From assembly GCF_000969835.1 (NCBI RefSeq), contig NZ_KQ033912.1:2565373-2629372 (forward strand): a DNA stretch of 64,000 nucleotides, given 5' to 3'. The translations under genes and the position numbers were made by a program. Shown piece by piece: positions 34,509 through 45,300 of the stretch. The notes beneath the pieces were generated by a model. It was not told the origin of the DNA. It searched no databases and saw nothing but the letters and a program-made list of their open reading frames with translations. Position 1 is the first letter of the stretch. Each line of letters begins with the position of its first letter. This stretch comes from Parabacteroides goldsteinii DSM 19448 = WAL 12034 (GTDB lineage: Bacteria; Bacteroidota; Bacteroidia; Bacteroidales; Tannerellaceae).

Positions 34509-35396
34509 ATGAAAGACTCGATCGCTTATCTGCCTAAAGACAAACAGGAAGAACTGAATTTTCTTATAACGGAGATACTTCGTCGCTTACCTCAGACGGA
34601 GTTTATTATTCTGTATGGAAGTTATGCGAGGGGCAATTATGTTCGCCGTAGTATACGGATTGAAGACGGCGGTATTCCTACCGTTAAAATATCAGATTAT
34701 GACATCTACGTGATAACAAGCGGAATAAACAGTAAAAAGGCGGAAACCATCTTGGATAACGTAGAAGATATCTTCTTTGCCGGAAAAGATTTTGACCGCG
34801 ATACCCCTGTTGAGTTTATCAATGATGATATTAAGCAGCTTAATAAGTTCATTGAAGAGGGGCGGTATTTCTATACACAAATAAAGCAGGAAGGAATTAT
34901 TCTTTATGATAGTGGGAGATATAAATTATCTCGTCGTCGGAAATTAAACTTTGAAGAGATCAGAGAGCAGGCACAAGAGTATTTTGATGAAAAGTGTGTG
35001 AGAGCAAATAACTTTTTAAAGTATGCAATAATGGCTGACAAAGAGACAGATTATAAAGAGGCATCTTTTTTTCTTCATCAATCCTGTGAAAATTATTACT
35101 ATGCTATCCGTTTAACACATACACTACGAAACAGTAAACAGCATAACCTTTCCAAATTAATATCTTCTGTAAGACGTTATTCCGATGATCTGAATAATGT
35201 ATTTCCTCAAAACACCTCCGAAGAGAAACGATTTTTTAAACTATTAAAAGCTGCCTATGTGGATGCCCGCTATAATCCTCATTTTGTAGTCACAAAAGAA
35301 GATATTGATGCACTTATACCAAAGGTGGAAATGCTTCGAGATATTACAATGCGGATTTGTGAGGAGAAAATTAAGGAATATGGAAATACTGATTGA
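34509..35396 (+). CDS. Nucleotidyltransferase-HEPN fusion protein, copy 2
   Basis: 295 residues. Residues 1-130 differ from copy 1 at only about three positions (V20I, H/Y near 122, V/I near 129), and the last 60 are also nearly identical, including DARYNPHFVVTKEDIDALIP. Residues about 150-187, at the start of the HEPN part, differ strongly (EKCVRANNFLKYAIMADKET instead of EKFEKGNFFFDDAITNKERD). GSYARG and SDYD are kept, so both copies should be active. The duplicated promoter precedes it. Confidence 0.8.
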   Translation: MKDSIAYLPKDKQEELNFLITEILRRLPQTEFIILYGSYARGNYVRRSIRIEDGGIPTVKISDYDIYVITSGINSKKAETILDNVEDIFFAGKDFDRDTPVEFINDDIKQLNKFIEEGRYFYTQIKQEGIILYDSGRYKLSRRRKLNFEEIREQAQEYFDEKCVRANNFLKYAIMADKETDYKEASFFLHQSCENYYYAIRLTHTLRNSKQHNLSKLISSVRRYSDDLNNVFPQNTSEEKRFFKLLKAAYVDARYNPHFVVTKEDIDALIPKVEMLRDITMRICEEKIKEYGNTD

Positions 35397-35607
35397 CCAG
35401 AAATCAATTATATTGCAATTTAATGAATGCTTTGCATTGATAAAATAAGATGACAAACGAGGTTACCTTTTTTTATATTCCAAAATAAATAAACGATATT
35501 CTAAATTTCATTTATGGGGCTAAAACCGGTTCTGTTTTTGTGTAATTGGTTTTAAACCTGTATCTTGCGCGCCTTTTAAAATATTTATTAATGAGTAAAA
35601 GCGTGTT

Positions 35608-36699
35608 ATGAAGAAGAATTTGTTTAGCTGTTTATTGCTACTATTTTGTGCCTCCGGAGTATTTGTTTCTTGTGGGGACGATGATGAGAAAACGACTGTT
35701 GGATATTCGGGTAAGGATATAAGCGAAGATGCTGGGATTACCCGTGATAAAGAGACGAAAAAGGCTGTGCTGAGTGTGGATACCGATAAAGCCTGGGAAT
35801 TATATGCCGGTTCTACAGCTGAAGATATCGATATGAATACACCTTGTCTGACCGGTGACGGAAAAGGCTCTTTCGATTTGAGCGTTGATGCCGGAAAAAG
35901 ATCCGTATTCTTGTTTAAGACGGCTGAAGGTCAGGCTTTATTGGCAGAAAGATTGTTGCCGGTCACTGCGTATAACTTCAGGGATTTGGGCGGTATAAAA
36001 AATAAAGAGGGGAAGTTTGTTCGTTGGGGAAAATTGTTCCGTACGGACGAAATGAATAAGATGACTGATGCCGACCTGACATATCTGGCAAGTACGGGAC
36101 TGAAAACCGTTGTCGATTTTCGTACTGCAACAGAAAAAGAAGGTGGATTTGGCGGTATGATGCCGGCTGCTCCGGATAAATTGCCTTCTACTGTAAAGAA
36201 TCCTTATAATTTAGAGATCAATGCCGGTAATATATTTTCTGATGAAATTATCGGAAGTATATCTAAGGGACTTAGTGAGGAAGAAACTGCACAGATCATG
36301 ATTGACGGGTATATCGAAATGATCAGTTATGATGATTATGTGGCCAAATACAAAGAGTTCTTTAAATATCTTCAGGATGAAAATTCTTTACCGTTAAGTT
36401 ATCATTGTTCAGCTGGTAAAGATCGTACCGGGGTTGCGACCATGCTTATCCTGTCGGCTCTCGATGTGGATAAGGCGACGATTATGAAGGATTATTTGCT
36501 TAGTAAAGAATATATTAAGGGTAAATATGATTCGTATTTGAAATATTATCCTCAGATCGCCCCGTTAGTAACTGTCGATGAAAAATATCTGAATGCCGCC
36601 TATGATAAGATAGACGAAAAGTATGGCTCCATGACTAAGTTCCTGACAGAAACGTTAGGAGTCGATATCCAGAAAATGAAACAGTTATACTTGTATTGA
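35608..36699 (+). CDS. Exported tyrosine-protein phosphatase (lipoprotein)
   Basis: 363 residues. The lipoprotein signal ends LLLFCASGVFVSCGDD (Cys22). After a small beta-rich region, the phosphatase domain starts at YNFRDLGGIKNKEGKFVRWG near residue 125 and contains the P-loop HCSAGKDRTGVA with nucleophile C267 and R273, the CX5R signature of the DSP/PTP superfamily (Y_phosphatase3 type). It should remove phosphate from tyrosine or phosphoinositide substrates at the envelope. It is convergent with the MG2 protein, with no gap between the stop codons. Confidence 0.88.
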   Translation: MKKNLFSCLLLLFCASGVFVSCGDDDEKTTVGYSGKDISEDAGITRDKETKKAVLSVDTDKAWELYAGSTAEDIDMNTPCLTGDGKGSFDLSVDAGKRSVFLFKTAEGQALLAERLLPVTAYNFRDLGGIKNKEGKFVRWGKLFRTDEMNKMTDADLTYLASTGLKTVVDFRTATEKEGGFGGMMPAAPDKLPSTVKNPYNLEINAGNIFSDEIIGSISKGLSEEETAQIMIDGYIEMISYDDYVAKYKEFFKYLQDENSLPLSYHCSAGKDRTGVATMLILSALDVDKATIMKDYLLSKEYIKGKYDSYLKYYPQIAPLVTVDEKYLNAAYDKIDEKYGSMTKFLTETLGVDIQKMKQLYLY

Positions 36700-39288
36700 T
36701 TACTTGTAAACCCCGATTATTCCATCTGCTGTAATTGTCTCGGCACTTACCTTGAACTTCCGGCATCTGCTGTTATTGTAGAACCGGATACTGGCTTTGC
36801 CTTTTTCATCCGGAATAACGGAGGGATTCCAGTATAAAGTGCGTCGGTAATCCGGTTCGGGAGGAAGCACTGAATAATCGGGACTATAAAATTCTTTGAC
36901 CTGGCTGTAACCTTCCAGCCAGGTTTTTCGTACCCCTTTACCTGCATCTGTCGGAATCTTGTCTTCCGGGTATGTTTCAACAAAAACGACACAACCATAT
37001 ATCTTATCTATTTCCAGCGGAGATATTCTTGGGTCTGCATATTTACACATAGTGGAGATATCCTCGTTGATGTAGATAGACTTGATGGCTTCGAGCCGGA
37101 TCAGTTTGTATTTGTTGTAATCCATTTCAGTAGCCATCGTCGGTTCATAGTTGATTACAAAAAGAGGCATTCTGCCTTTGTATTGCAGATATTCGTCCTG
37201 TCTGGAGAAGGCTTTTCTGAAATTATTATTCATATTAATCATCAGTTCATGGATATCTTTTCCGATGTATTTGCCCTGGTCCGTGATATCATCCCATTCT
37301 GACTGAACGTCATAATAGGCGATAGATTTCGATCGGTTGTTGTAGATATCCTTTTCACGTGATCTCTTTTTAGCGGTAACGGTTACTTCATCCAGGCGGA
37401 GGATTTTTTCTTTGTTTCCCGCTTTGGCCAATGAATCTTCGTAAGAAGTCAGCAGGGCGTTGATATCTTCTTCCGGTTCCTGAATATCGGGAACTTCTTC
37501 CAGCTCAGTTTTTTCTTCTTTATCTCCTTCCGCTCTATCGGCGATATTCACTTGCATCTCGGCATAGCGGTATCTCTTAGGTTCCGGAGTGAAAAGCCTG
37601 TCCAGTATGATCCGGTGGTCTTTCTTTTTCCCTTTTTCGCTTACAGCCAGTATCATATTCCATTTCCCGGTAATATCTGTACGGAAAGCGAAACGTCCCA
37701 GGCTGTCTGTAACAAATACATCGAACGCATTGCCGGGCTTTTCCTCTTCGCCCCTTTTGAGCAGGAAGGAAGAGACGGTGACATTCGGTTTGGGTATTTT
37801 CCTGACAAATGAAACTACCTGGCCGTGCATTTCGATACCTTGTTCCGGCCTGTATTTCAAGTCGAATGGTTCTATACCTGCCATCTGCTTCCAGGAATAA
37901 CGGTGCCAGCCTTGCACCATCATAAGAAGGTCGAGAGCTGAGCGATGGGTAGAGTCGTCCGCTTCGAAATAGTAAGACGGGTTGCGGACGTACCCTTTGA
38001 TTTCGGACATCAGCAGTAGATCGGTCAGGATAGTATGATTCCACGCAACTTCGTTCATGCCGTCTCTCACCGATAAGGAGAATGGCGTTTGTACGGGATT
38101 GGCTTCCCGGTCGGTTAGGGTAAATTCCATATCGACTGCTTCGTAAGGCTCGTATGTCTCTTTCGAGGTTTTTGACTGAATACTAAATTGGTTGTCTTTG
38201 TTGTTGAATAGGAGGCGGTCGCAAAGTATTTCTCCATCGGAATTGAATAATATGGCTTGTGCAACACCTGCCGGGAAGTTTGTTTTATCTACTTTGAACC
38301 GGATTGTTTCATTATGGATGACATTAATAAGGCTGTAGCCATGTAGTTGTCCTCTGCTGATAAAAACCAGGCCCAGTTTCTCGGCGGGAGTATATTTATT
38401 TTTCTGTAGGGAGATTTCGAGACTGTCAGGAGAAGACAAGTTGTCCACATGGAAGGTGAATCCTTGTGGTAATGGCTTGGGCATATCAAATTGGTATTGT
38501 TTGCCGTTGTAGTCGACTATTGCTTTTCGTTTGCTTTCGTCAGGTGTATAGTCGAAGAAACCTCGTCCTTCGTGAACTGTTGAAAAGGTGGAGATATCTT
38601 CTTTGTCTTCATTGATGATCTTTCCGGAGGCTTCCAGCGGGTTACCGAATGCATCGGTTATTTCGAATGCAATCCGTGAAGTGATGCCGTGGATCAGGTT
38701 TCCTCCTTCCGGATAGAGTTTCAAGGTTACTTTCTTGTCTTTTTGAGGCTTCTCCCGTTTCTTCGGGTATTTGCCGTATCCGTATTTCAGCATGTTTTTC
38801 TCTTCGAAGTTTCCCTCTTCTTTGGGCTTGTTAAATACGGGCAGTAGCCGGGAGAAGATAACGTCTTCGCCGAAGTTCAACATATATTTCGTGTAGGCAC
38901 GGACTTCATAAAATCCGGAATAGAAGGGAAGCTGGCCTAGCGTGAAATCACCATGGCACCGGCCGTCTTCTATTTTCAAGACACGCTTGTCCACTATTTC
39001 TCCTCCGGGATTGAGCAGTTCGACATACAGGGTTTTGCTCAGTTCGGTTGCCTGGTGCAATTTGGAGGTTACGACGTAACATGTAAACCAAATATTATCG
39101 CCCTGATAGTAACTGGTGTTATCGAAATGCAGGTAGACTTTTTCGTGGGGAATATATTGGGAAAACTGATCGGTCGCACGAATAAACTGGGTTAGTTTAT
39201 TGAGTACAATGTCCGGTTCCTGCCCCGATGCTTTAAGGCAAAATAGTAAGAGAAAAATATAGTTGATAACGTTGTAATGTGTTTTCAT
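36700..39288 (-). CDS. Exported MG2-domain protein with TonB-plug-like C-terminal part
   Basis: 862 residues. Signal peptide 1-22 (MKTHYNVINYIFLLLFCLKASG). Residues about 48-150 are an alpha-2-macroglobulin MG2-like domain (PHEKVYLHFDNTSYYQGDNI). More beta-sandwich modules follow, then an acidic linker (EEVPDIQEPEEDI) and LRLDEVTVTAKKRSREKD, the phrase that normally opens a TonB plug, then IGKDIHELMINMNNNFRKAF. No barrel follows, so it is not a receptor. Such proteins are common in Bacteroidetes and may bind proteases or surface partners; the function is unknown. Confidence 0.75.
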   Translation of the reverse strand: MKTHYNVINYIFLLLFCLKASGQEPDIVLNKLTQFIRATDQFSQYIPHEKVYLHFDNTSYYQGDNIWFTCYVVTSKLHQATELSKTLYVELLNPGGEIVDKRVLKIEDGRCHGDFTLGQLPFYSGFYEVRAYTKYMLNFGEDVIFSRLLPVFNKPKEEGNFEEKNMLKYGYGKYPKKREKPQKDKKVTLKLYPEGGNLIHGITSRIAFEITDAFGNPLEASGKIINEDKEDISTFSTVHEGRGFFDYTPDESKRKAIVDYNGKQYQFDMPKPLPQGFTFHVDNLSSPDSLEISLQKNKYTPAEKLGLVFISRGQLHGYSLINVIHNETIRFKVDKTNFPAGVAQAILFNSDGEILCDRLLFNNKDNQFSIQSKTSKETYEPYEAVDMEFTLTDREANPVQTPFSLSVRDGMNEVAWNHTILTDLLLMSEIKGYVRNPSYYFEADDSTHRSALDLLMMVQGWHRYSWKQMAGIEPFDLKYRPEQGIEMHGQVVSFVRKIPKPNVTVSSFLLKRGEEEKPGNAFDVFVTDSLGRFAFRTDITGKWNMILAVSEKGKKKDHRIILDRLFTPEPKRYRYAEMQVNIADRAEGDKEEKTELEEVPDIQEPEEDINALLTSYEDSLAKAGNKEKILRLDEVTVTAKKRSREKDIYNNRSKSIAYYDVQSEWDDITDQGKYIGKDIHELMINMNNNFRKAFSRQDEYLQYKGRMPLFVINYEPTMATEMDYNKYKLIRLEAIKSIYINEDISTMCKYADPRISPLEIDKIYGCVVFVETYPEDKIPTDAGKGVRKTWLEGYSQVKEFYSPDYSVLPPEPDYRRTLYWNPSVIPDEKGKASIRFYNNSRCRKFKVSAETITADGIIGVYK

Positions 39289-39373
39289 GCGACTTCGTAC
39301 TTCCCTTATATGGAAGAATATACGAAGTTACAGATAAATAAAAATGTTGCAAAGGGATGCAGGCTTTTTTTAG

Positions 39374-39411
39374 AAAGGGCGCATGCTTTTTCGGAATAGC
39401 ATGTGCCCTTT
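39374..39411 (-). terminator. Terminator of the IPT-SusC-SusD-lipoprotein operon
   Basis: AAAGGGCGCATGCT (39374-39387) pairs with AGCATGTGCCCTTT (39398-39411) with one wobble and a 10-base loop; in minus-strand sense a T-run follows. It lies 14 bp past the stop of the last operon gene. Confidence 0.85.
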
Positions 39412-39425
39412 TTCTTCAATCTTCC

Positions 39426-40307
39426 TTATTCCTCCGTATCGATTACAGGAGCGTCGAGATTCGTTATTTTCTCTTCTATATCGAATGTTTTGCCGTCTGC
39501 ATCTGTGTAACTGTATCTTAGATAGAAACTTTGTCTTGTTTTATCGTAAGTACTTTTACCCAGATCAGTTATTTGGGCATCCAGCCAGGGTTTTATAGTA
39601 ACAGATGTGCTATCCGCGCCGATAGTGAGAAGCATAAAATTGGTTTTTATGTATCTGGCTTCTCCGGACAATGAATGGATAGGCATCCGTACAGAATTGG
39701 AAGACATGGCTTTCAGGGTTGGCTGTACCGAACGGATTGTTTTAGGTAACTCAATAGAACTACCCGCATAATTTCCAGAGAATCCGTTGACCATTTTAAC
39801 TTCGTAAACCATTGTTTTCAATTCTTCGTTCACATCATACCCTTCGCTGTTTGAGACGATCGTGAGAGGTAGGGCATACGAGATGTCGGGATCAAGCCCT
39901 TGTGGCTTTAAGGGGATATGAAGTACTCCGTATTGAGCATTTGCCGGAATGGTCACCGATAAATCCGTCGATGTGTAATTTGCTTCCGGTAACAATTTTT
40001 TGTCGATGTATAGAGGGTTCCCCAATGCACTTTTTTTATTGAGCGAGTCAAGCGCATTCGGGTTGATTGCCAGTTGAACCGTCAGGTCGGACTTGATAGG
40101 TTCGGAAGAGGCGCAATAAATTGAAAATGACATGGAATTGTTTTCACTTCCATACGCATGTTCACCCACGTAGAGCATATCACGGCTGTTTACGATATAG
40201 AGTGTTTTTTTATATTGTTCACCAAAATCAGCCGGTTCACTTGAACAACTCCAAAATATGAAGGCTGACAGGGAAAATAATATGAGCTTTAATTTATCTG
40301 GTTTCAT
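39426..40307 (-). CDS. Surface lipoprotein with DUF1735/DUF4361-like domains
   Basis: 293 residues. The signal FSLSAFIFWSCSSEPADFGE places Cys21 as the lipidated residue. The N-terminal domain (about 30-165) resembles the BT_3987-type DUF1735 fold (SDLTVQLAINPNALDSLNKK, ADLSV-like strand, GVLHIPLKPQGLDPDISYAL, PLTIVS), and the remainder (SGNYAGSSIELPKTIRSVQP) the DUF4361 domain. Proteins of this type accompany SusC/SusD pairs as extra surface glycan-binding lipoproteins. It begins 38 bp after the SusD gene and is the last gene before the operon terminator. Confidence 0.78.
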   Translation of the reverse strand: MKPDKLKLILFSLSAFIFWSCSSEPADFGEQYKKTLYIVNSRDMLYVGEHAYGSENNSMSFSIYCASSEPIKSDLTVQLAINPNALDSLNKKSALGNPLYIDKKLLPEANYTSTDLSVTIPANAQYGVLHIPLKPQGLDPDISYALPLTIVSNSEGYDVNEELKTMVYEVKMVNGFSGNYAGSSIELPKTIRSVQPTLKAMSSNSVRMPIHSLSGEARYIKTNFMLLTIGADSTSVTIKPWLDAQITDLGKSTYDKTRQSFYLRYSYTDADGKTFDIEEKITNLDAPVIDTEE

Positions 40308-40345
40308 AATAAACTGTATTAATGTATTTGTCTAAAAACATGTTA

Positions 40346-42367
40346 TTAAAATCCGGGCATCTGGTCCAGATTAGGATTTTTATCCACTTCACTTTTAGGT
40401 ATGGGGAAGAAAGTCTGTCTGCGGGTAAAGACCTTGTAGATCCAGTCTCTTTCTTTTACCTGGATAATGTTGTAAAATTTATCCTTTTCTGCTTCTGTTG
40501 CGCTTACATCACATCCCATAACCGGTGCGTTCTCGTAGATAATTGCTTTTTTAGTACGTCGCAGGTCATGATATCTACGTCCTTCCCAGGCAAATTCGAT
40601 CTGACGTTCCCGTGCAATCAACTCCCTCATTTTTTCTACATTGGCAACATCGGCATCGGTGATGCCCGGTAATCCGGCCCGGTAACGGATCAGGTTGAAA
40701 CAACGTTTCATTTCGCTTGTGTTGCGTGTCACTGTAATGTCGTTGATGGTATATGCCTGATCCAGTTCATTCATCGCCTCTACATAATTTAAATATACTT
40801 CGGCCATACGGTAGGCCGGACAATATTTGGTTTTCTGCCTTCCGCCGCTGATCCATGAATCTTCGTAATGAAGGAATTTCCGGCAGAGATATCCGGTCAT
40901 TGGGTATTCTTCGGCTTCGCCTTGGGGACGGTTCAGGGCATAGTCCCGTCCACTTTTTGAGTCGCTGAAATATTTGGCCACTTTGCCATCCTGCTGGTCC
41001 ACTTTGTCGGGAGGAGTTGAGGTGGAGGGGAAGTAGGAGTTATTGAAGGCAATCGTTGCATAAAAGCGCATTTCACGATTCGCATACCATTTATGAGTTC
41101 CGCTCAGCAGCGTAAAGCCATTACTGTTTTTCTCTCCGGAAAATACCAGATCCGTATTTGTGTAACCTTCTTCATAAGGATAGGCTTCACTTGCATTATT
41201 GATGGTACGTCCGTCGGCCATGTAGTAAGCATCGACCAGTGATTGCGGTACGAAGAATACATTCCAGGCATTCAGTACACCCGGGGCGGTATATTTATTC
41301 ATGCCGTTGATTCCCGTACTTTGGCGGCTAAAAAGTATCTCCCGGTTAGATGATGCTAATACACATTCGCCATTGAACATATCTATGTAAGAATGGTAAG
41401 GATCGATACCTCCTACGCCATCCGGGAAATCACCTTGTTCGGCTGCCGGTACAGGGAAAGTCGGAGTATTCTCCATTTTGGGAACAGTATAGAGATCGTT
41501 GGGTTTGATGTCGACCAATCGTTTAGCATTGGCAGCAGCGATGGCCCATTTTTTTATGTCTTTTACCGGATTGAGATAAGGTACTCCCTCATTGTTTATA
41601 AAATCGCTGAATTCTGAATTTTCACCGTTATAAAGCGGGCTGGCCGTATAAAGCGTCAGGCGTGACAGTACTGCCAGTGCAGAATTTTTTACTGCCTGGC
41701 CGATTTCTGAATTATCCCTGACCTGTGTGGGTAATAGTTTGATTGCTTCTTCCAGCAAGGCAGATACATAATCGCTGCATTCATCCCATGTGTTGCGTTC
41801 GACCATCATCTGGTCGATAGGTGTGTCGAAGTCGACAGGCGTATCAGGGACAATGGGGACGGGACCATAGGCCAGCATCAGTTCAAAATAGATCATCGCT
41901 TTAACGAATGTCGCCTGTCCGATCCATTCCGATCGTTGTAAAGCGCTTACTTCCTGACATTCATTTACTCTTTGAATAAAAGTATTGGCTTTGCGGATTC
42001 CTTCATAAAAATAATTCCAATAGTCGAAGAGGTCCAGATCTTCCGCTTTCATTTCATTGTTACAGAAATAATTGTAGTTGTGTCTGTTTCTCTTGTAGCC
42101 TGCTACACCTTCATCGCTAATTAGAACCCAGGGTTGCGCATTGTCTGTCCATGCACTTGGCGAACCGTAGTCGACCAGGTAACTATATACGTTATTCAGA
42201 TACTTCTGTGTATATTCTTTTTTTGCAAACACAGTGTCAAGGGTGAACAGATCGGCTACATACGGATCTATATCCAAAAAGTTACACGATTGGAAAGTAA
42301 TTCCTGCACTGTTGAGGATAACGAATAAGAAGGCAAATAGACTTGTTTTTATTTTTTTGCTTGTCAT
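40346..42367 (-). CDS. SusD/RagB-family surface nutrient-binding lipoprotein
   Basis: 673 residues from ATG 42367; this start gives a lipoprotein signal (MTSKKIKTSLFAFLFVILNS, Cys near residue 26 in FQSCNFLDID), whereas the longer frame overlaps the SusC gene. SusD features: NVYSYLVDYGSPSAWTD early, the TPR-like helices around ANTFIQRVNECQEVSALQRS, and the C-terminal YRMAEVYLNYVEAMNELDQA and RERQIEFAWEGRRYHDLRRT. It is larger than typical SusD (about 550), with insertions in the middle. It starts 11 bp after its SusC partner and should cap that barrel at the cell surface. Confidence 0.9.
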   Translation of the reverse strand: MTSKKIKTSLFAFLFVILNSAGITFQSCNFLDIDPYVADLFTLDTVFAKKEYTQKYLNNVYSYLVDYGSPSAWTDNAQPWVLISDEGVAGYKRNRHNYNYFCNNEMKAEDLDLFDYWNYFYEGIRKANTFIQRVNECQEVSALQRSEWIGQATFVKAMIYFELMLAYGPVPIVPDTPVDFDTPIDQMMVERNTWDECSDYVSALLEEAIKLLPTQVRDNSEIGQAVKNSALAVLSRLTLYTASPLYNGENSEFSDFINNEGVPYLNPVKDIKKWAIAAANAKRLVDIKPNDLYTVPKMENTPTFPVPAAEQGDFPDGVGGIDPYHSYIDMFNGECVLASSNREILFSRQSTGINGMNKYTAPGVLNAWNVFFVPQSLVDAYYMADGRTINNASEAYPYEEGYTNTDLVFSGEKNSNGFTLLSGTHKWYANREMRFYATIAFNNSYFPSTSTPPDKVDQQDGKVAKYFSDSKSGRDYALNRPQGEAEEYPMTGYLCRKFLHYEDSWISGGRQKTKYCPAYRMAEVYLNYVEAMNELDQAYTINDITVTRNTSEMKRCFNLIRYRAGLPGITDADVANVEKMRELIARERQIEFAWEGRRYHDLRRTKKAIIYENAPVMGCDVSATEAEKDKFYNIIQVKERDWIYKVFTRRQTFFPIPKSEVDKNPNLDQMPGF

Positions 42368-42378
42368 GATTCGATGAA

Positions 42379-45300
42379 TTAAAATGAGACTTGTAAGACC
42401 ATTGAATAAGAACGGGTAATAGGATAAACGGCACCGTTGTCGCTTGCTTGTTCGGGATCCCATAATTTTACTTTATCCCAGACACATAAATTATCTCCGA
42501 GCACAGATATACGTAAATTGCTCATGTTTATTTTCGATAATATTTTTTTAGGGATCGTATATCCTATTTCAAGAGTTTTTAAACGGAGATATCCTGCATC
42601 GGCAAGCCAGAAAGAAGAGGGCCGATTGTTGTTTACATTTTCTCCGTAGGTAAGGCGGGGAAAACGGGCGTTAGGGTTTTCCGTCGACGGGTCTCCTGAG
42701 TAAGAAGCCGGTGTCCAGCGATTTTTCTGATCGTTCACGATGGAAAGAACGTTGCCGGTCACACCTCCGGCAAACGGGTAATATCCGTTTCCTCCCATGA
42801 AATAATCAACCTGTGCTGCTCCTCTGAAAAATACACTGATGTCGAAACCTTTCCATTTGGCACTGGTCGCAAATCCGTACTGAACTTTTGGTATGTTGGA
42901 ATTACCGATAGGAGCAATATCATAATCGTCGATACGGCCATCGCCATTTATGTCCTGATACTTAATGTCTCCGGGGAGAACTTTGCCGAATTGGGTAGGA
43001 CTGTTTTTAACATCCTCTTCATCTTTGAAGAGCCCCAGAGCGATTAAACCACGGGTCACACCATAGCTGGTTCCTTTTTTAGCCAGATAAGGGTAGCGGG
43101 GAGGTACCTCGTCGTAATCGATGATCTTATCTCTTGTCAGTGTGAAGTTTCCGCGCAATTCAACGTCTACATTACCAAAACGATGGGTATAAGAGGCTGT
43201 ACCGTCTGCTCCCCAGCTCTTCATCTTGCCCACGTTTCCCCAGGGTTTTGTGCCTACGCCGATGGTTCCGGGCAGTGTGGCACGTTCCATGAAGATATTA
43301 TTTCGTTTGTCGATAAAAGCATCTACCGTGATGTCAAGCGCTTCCCAAAGGGTAAGGTCGATACCGAAATTCTGTTTGATCGCTTTTTCCCAGACAAGGC
43401 CGGTGGAACCCAGTACGGCATCGGTTACTCCACCTCCCGAATTTTGGTACTGGTCGCCGAAGACATATCCGGGTGCACTCATATTTACGGTTGTAAGATA
43501 AGGAAAACGGACATCGTTACTGATCTGGTCGTTTCCTACCAATCCGTATGAATAGCGGAGTTTTAGGGTCGTGATGAATGGTAATTTCTTTTTCACCAGC
43601 GGATAGTTGGAAATAACATACCCCAAAGCGGCTGAAGGGAAAAATCCGAAGCGTTCTCCTTTCGGGAAATTTTCGGAACCATTATATCCGAAGTTACCTT
43701 CTATAAAGTAGATATCATTATAAGAATAAGTAAGGCGTCCGGCTATCCCTTGATTACGATGCGGGATAGATGCCAGTTCACCGTCTGCATCCGTGCGTTG
43801 GTAGTCCTTTTGATTGTAGAGGAACAGTCCGCCGATACGGTGCTTTTCGGCAAATAACCGGTTGTATTCCACTTTACCTTCGACATAAATCGTACGGATA
43901 CCGTACGAAGTACTTTTGAAAGTCATTGGCTCGGCAACAACAGTTTTGAGTGTCATCAGTTCCCCGGTATTCCAGTTGCGATCAGTCGCTTTATACAGAT
44001 CCGGCATTTTGGTACGGCTGGTAAGATGATTGTTGTAGTTGTCGAACGACAGAGATGCCGTCGCTTTTAAGCCTTTCGTGATAAAATCTAGCGATTGTTC
44101 TATTTTCAATAAAGATTCTATAGAATTATCACGGTCAGTGAGGAAGCCGGTTTCATTTAGCAATACGGAAGGAGAGGTCATGTCTCCTTTTCCGTAAGCG
44201 GGAAGCTGTCCGTTCGAATAGCGTACCGGAACAGTCAACGGGGTTAAGGATGCTTGTGCACCCCATATCTCTTTGGTCGTGCCCATGCCCGGACGGTTCA
44301 TATCAACCAATTTGGCGGATAAGAGTAAACTAATCAGTGTACTTTTGGTCAGATCGACATCGATGTTGCTTCTGAAAGTATATTGATTACGTCTTACATT
44401 CGAGTGATAGCGTTCCATGCCGGTTTGTTTGTAAATGGCATCGTTGGTCCGGTAAAAGGCACTCATATAATAACGGGCCAGTTTGCTACCGCCGGAAATA
44501 TTGATATTGCCCTGTACACCCAGTGTCCGTTTTTTCAATATCTCATCCTGCCAGCTAACATCCGGATAGAGGTCCGGATCCATGTTGTATTTTATGATAT
44601 CAAAAATCTCGGGAGAATAAACCGATTTATCGCCTCTCACTACTTTGGCTTCGTTGGCCAGTCTGGCATAGTCGTAAGCTCTGAGATAGTTGGGAAGTCT
44701 GGGGAGTGTTTCTATCATCGTCTTAACACTGCCGTTGATCGAAACTTTTCCTTCAACACCGCGTTTGGTATTGATCAGTACCACACCATTCGCTCCTTTG
44801 GCACCATATACGGCAGTTGCTGTTGCATCTTTCAGAACGGAGAAACTCTCGATATCTTCGGGAGCCAGTTCGTTCAGGCTGGAACTTCCGCGGTCTATCC
44901 CGTCTATCAGTATTAAGGCACTGCTATTGGCTCCGAATGTACTGATACCCCGGATCCAAAATTCGGATACATCGCTGCCCGGTTCGCCACTCTGCTGAAC
45001 GCCGATCAGCCCCGCTACACGTCCGGCTAGCGCATTACTGACTGAAGTTACACCGCCCACATTCAATGTCGTCGGTTTAATACTTGTAATGGCTCCGACT
45101 ACGCTGACTTTTCGTTGTGTGCTATATCCTACGATACTGACTTCTTCCAGTTGCTGTGCATCGGCATCCAATACCACATTGATTGTTTGTTCCTTGGCCG
45201 TGCCGATTTTGATCTCTTGTGTTTTGAATCCGATATAAGAAAAAACGAGCGTTGTGCCAGGTTTGACCTGAATGGTATATTTGCCGTCTATATCTGTAAC

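Noticed and set aside
37552..38044. Overlapping open frames on both strands inside the MG2 protein gene
   Set aside because: Shadows of a GC-richer coding segment; none has a signal, a motif or a plausible start.
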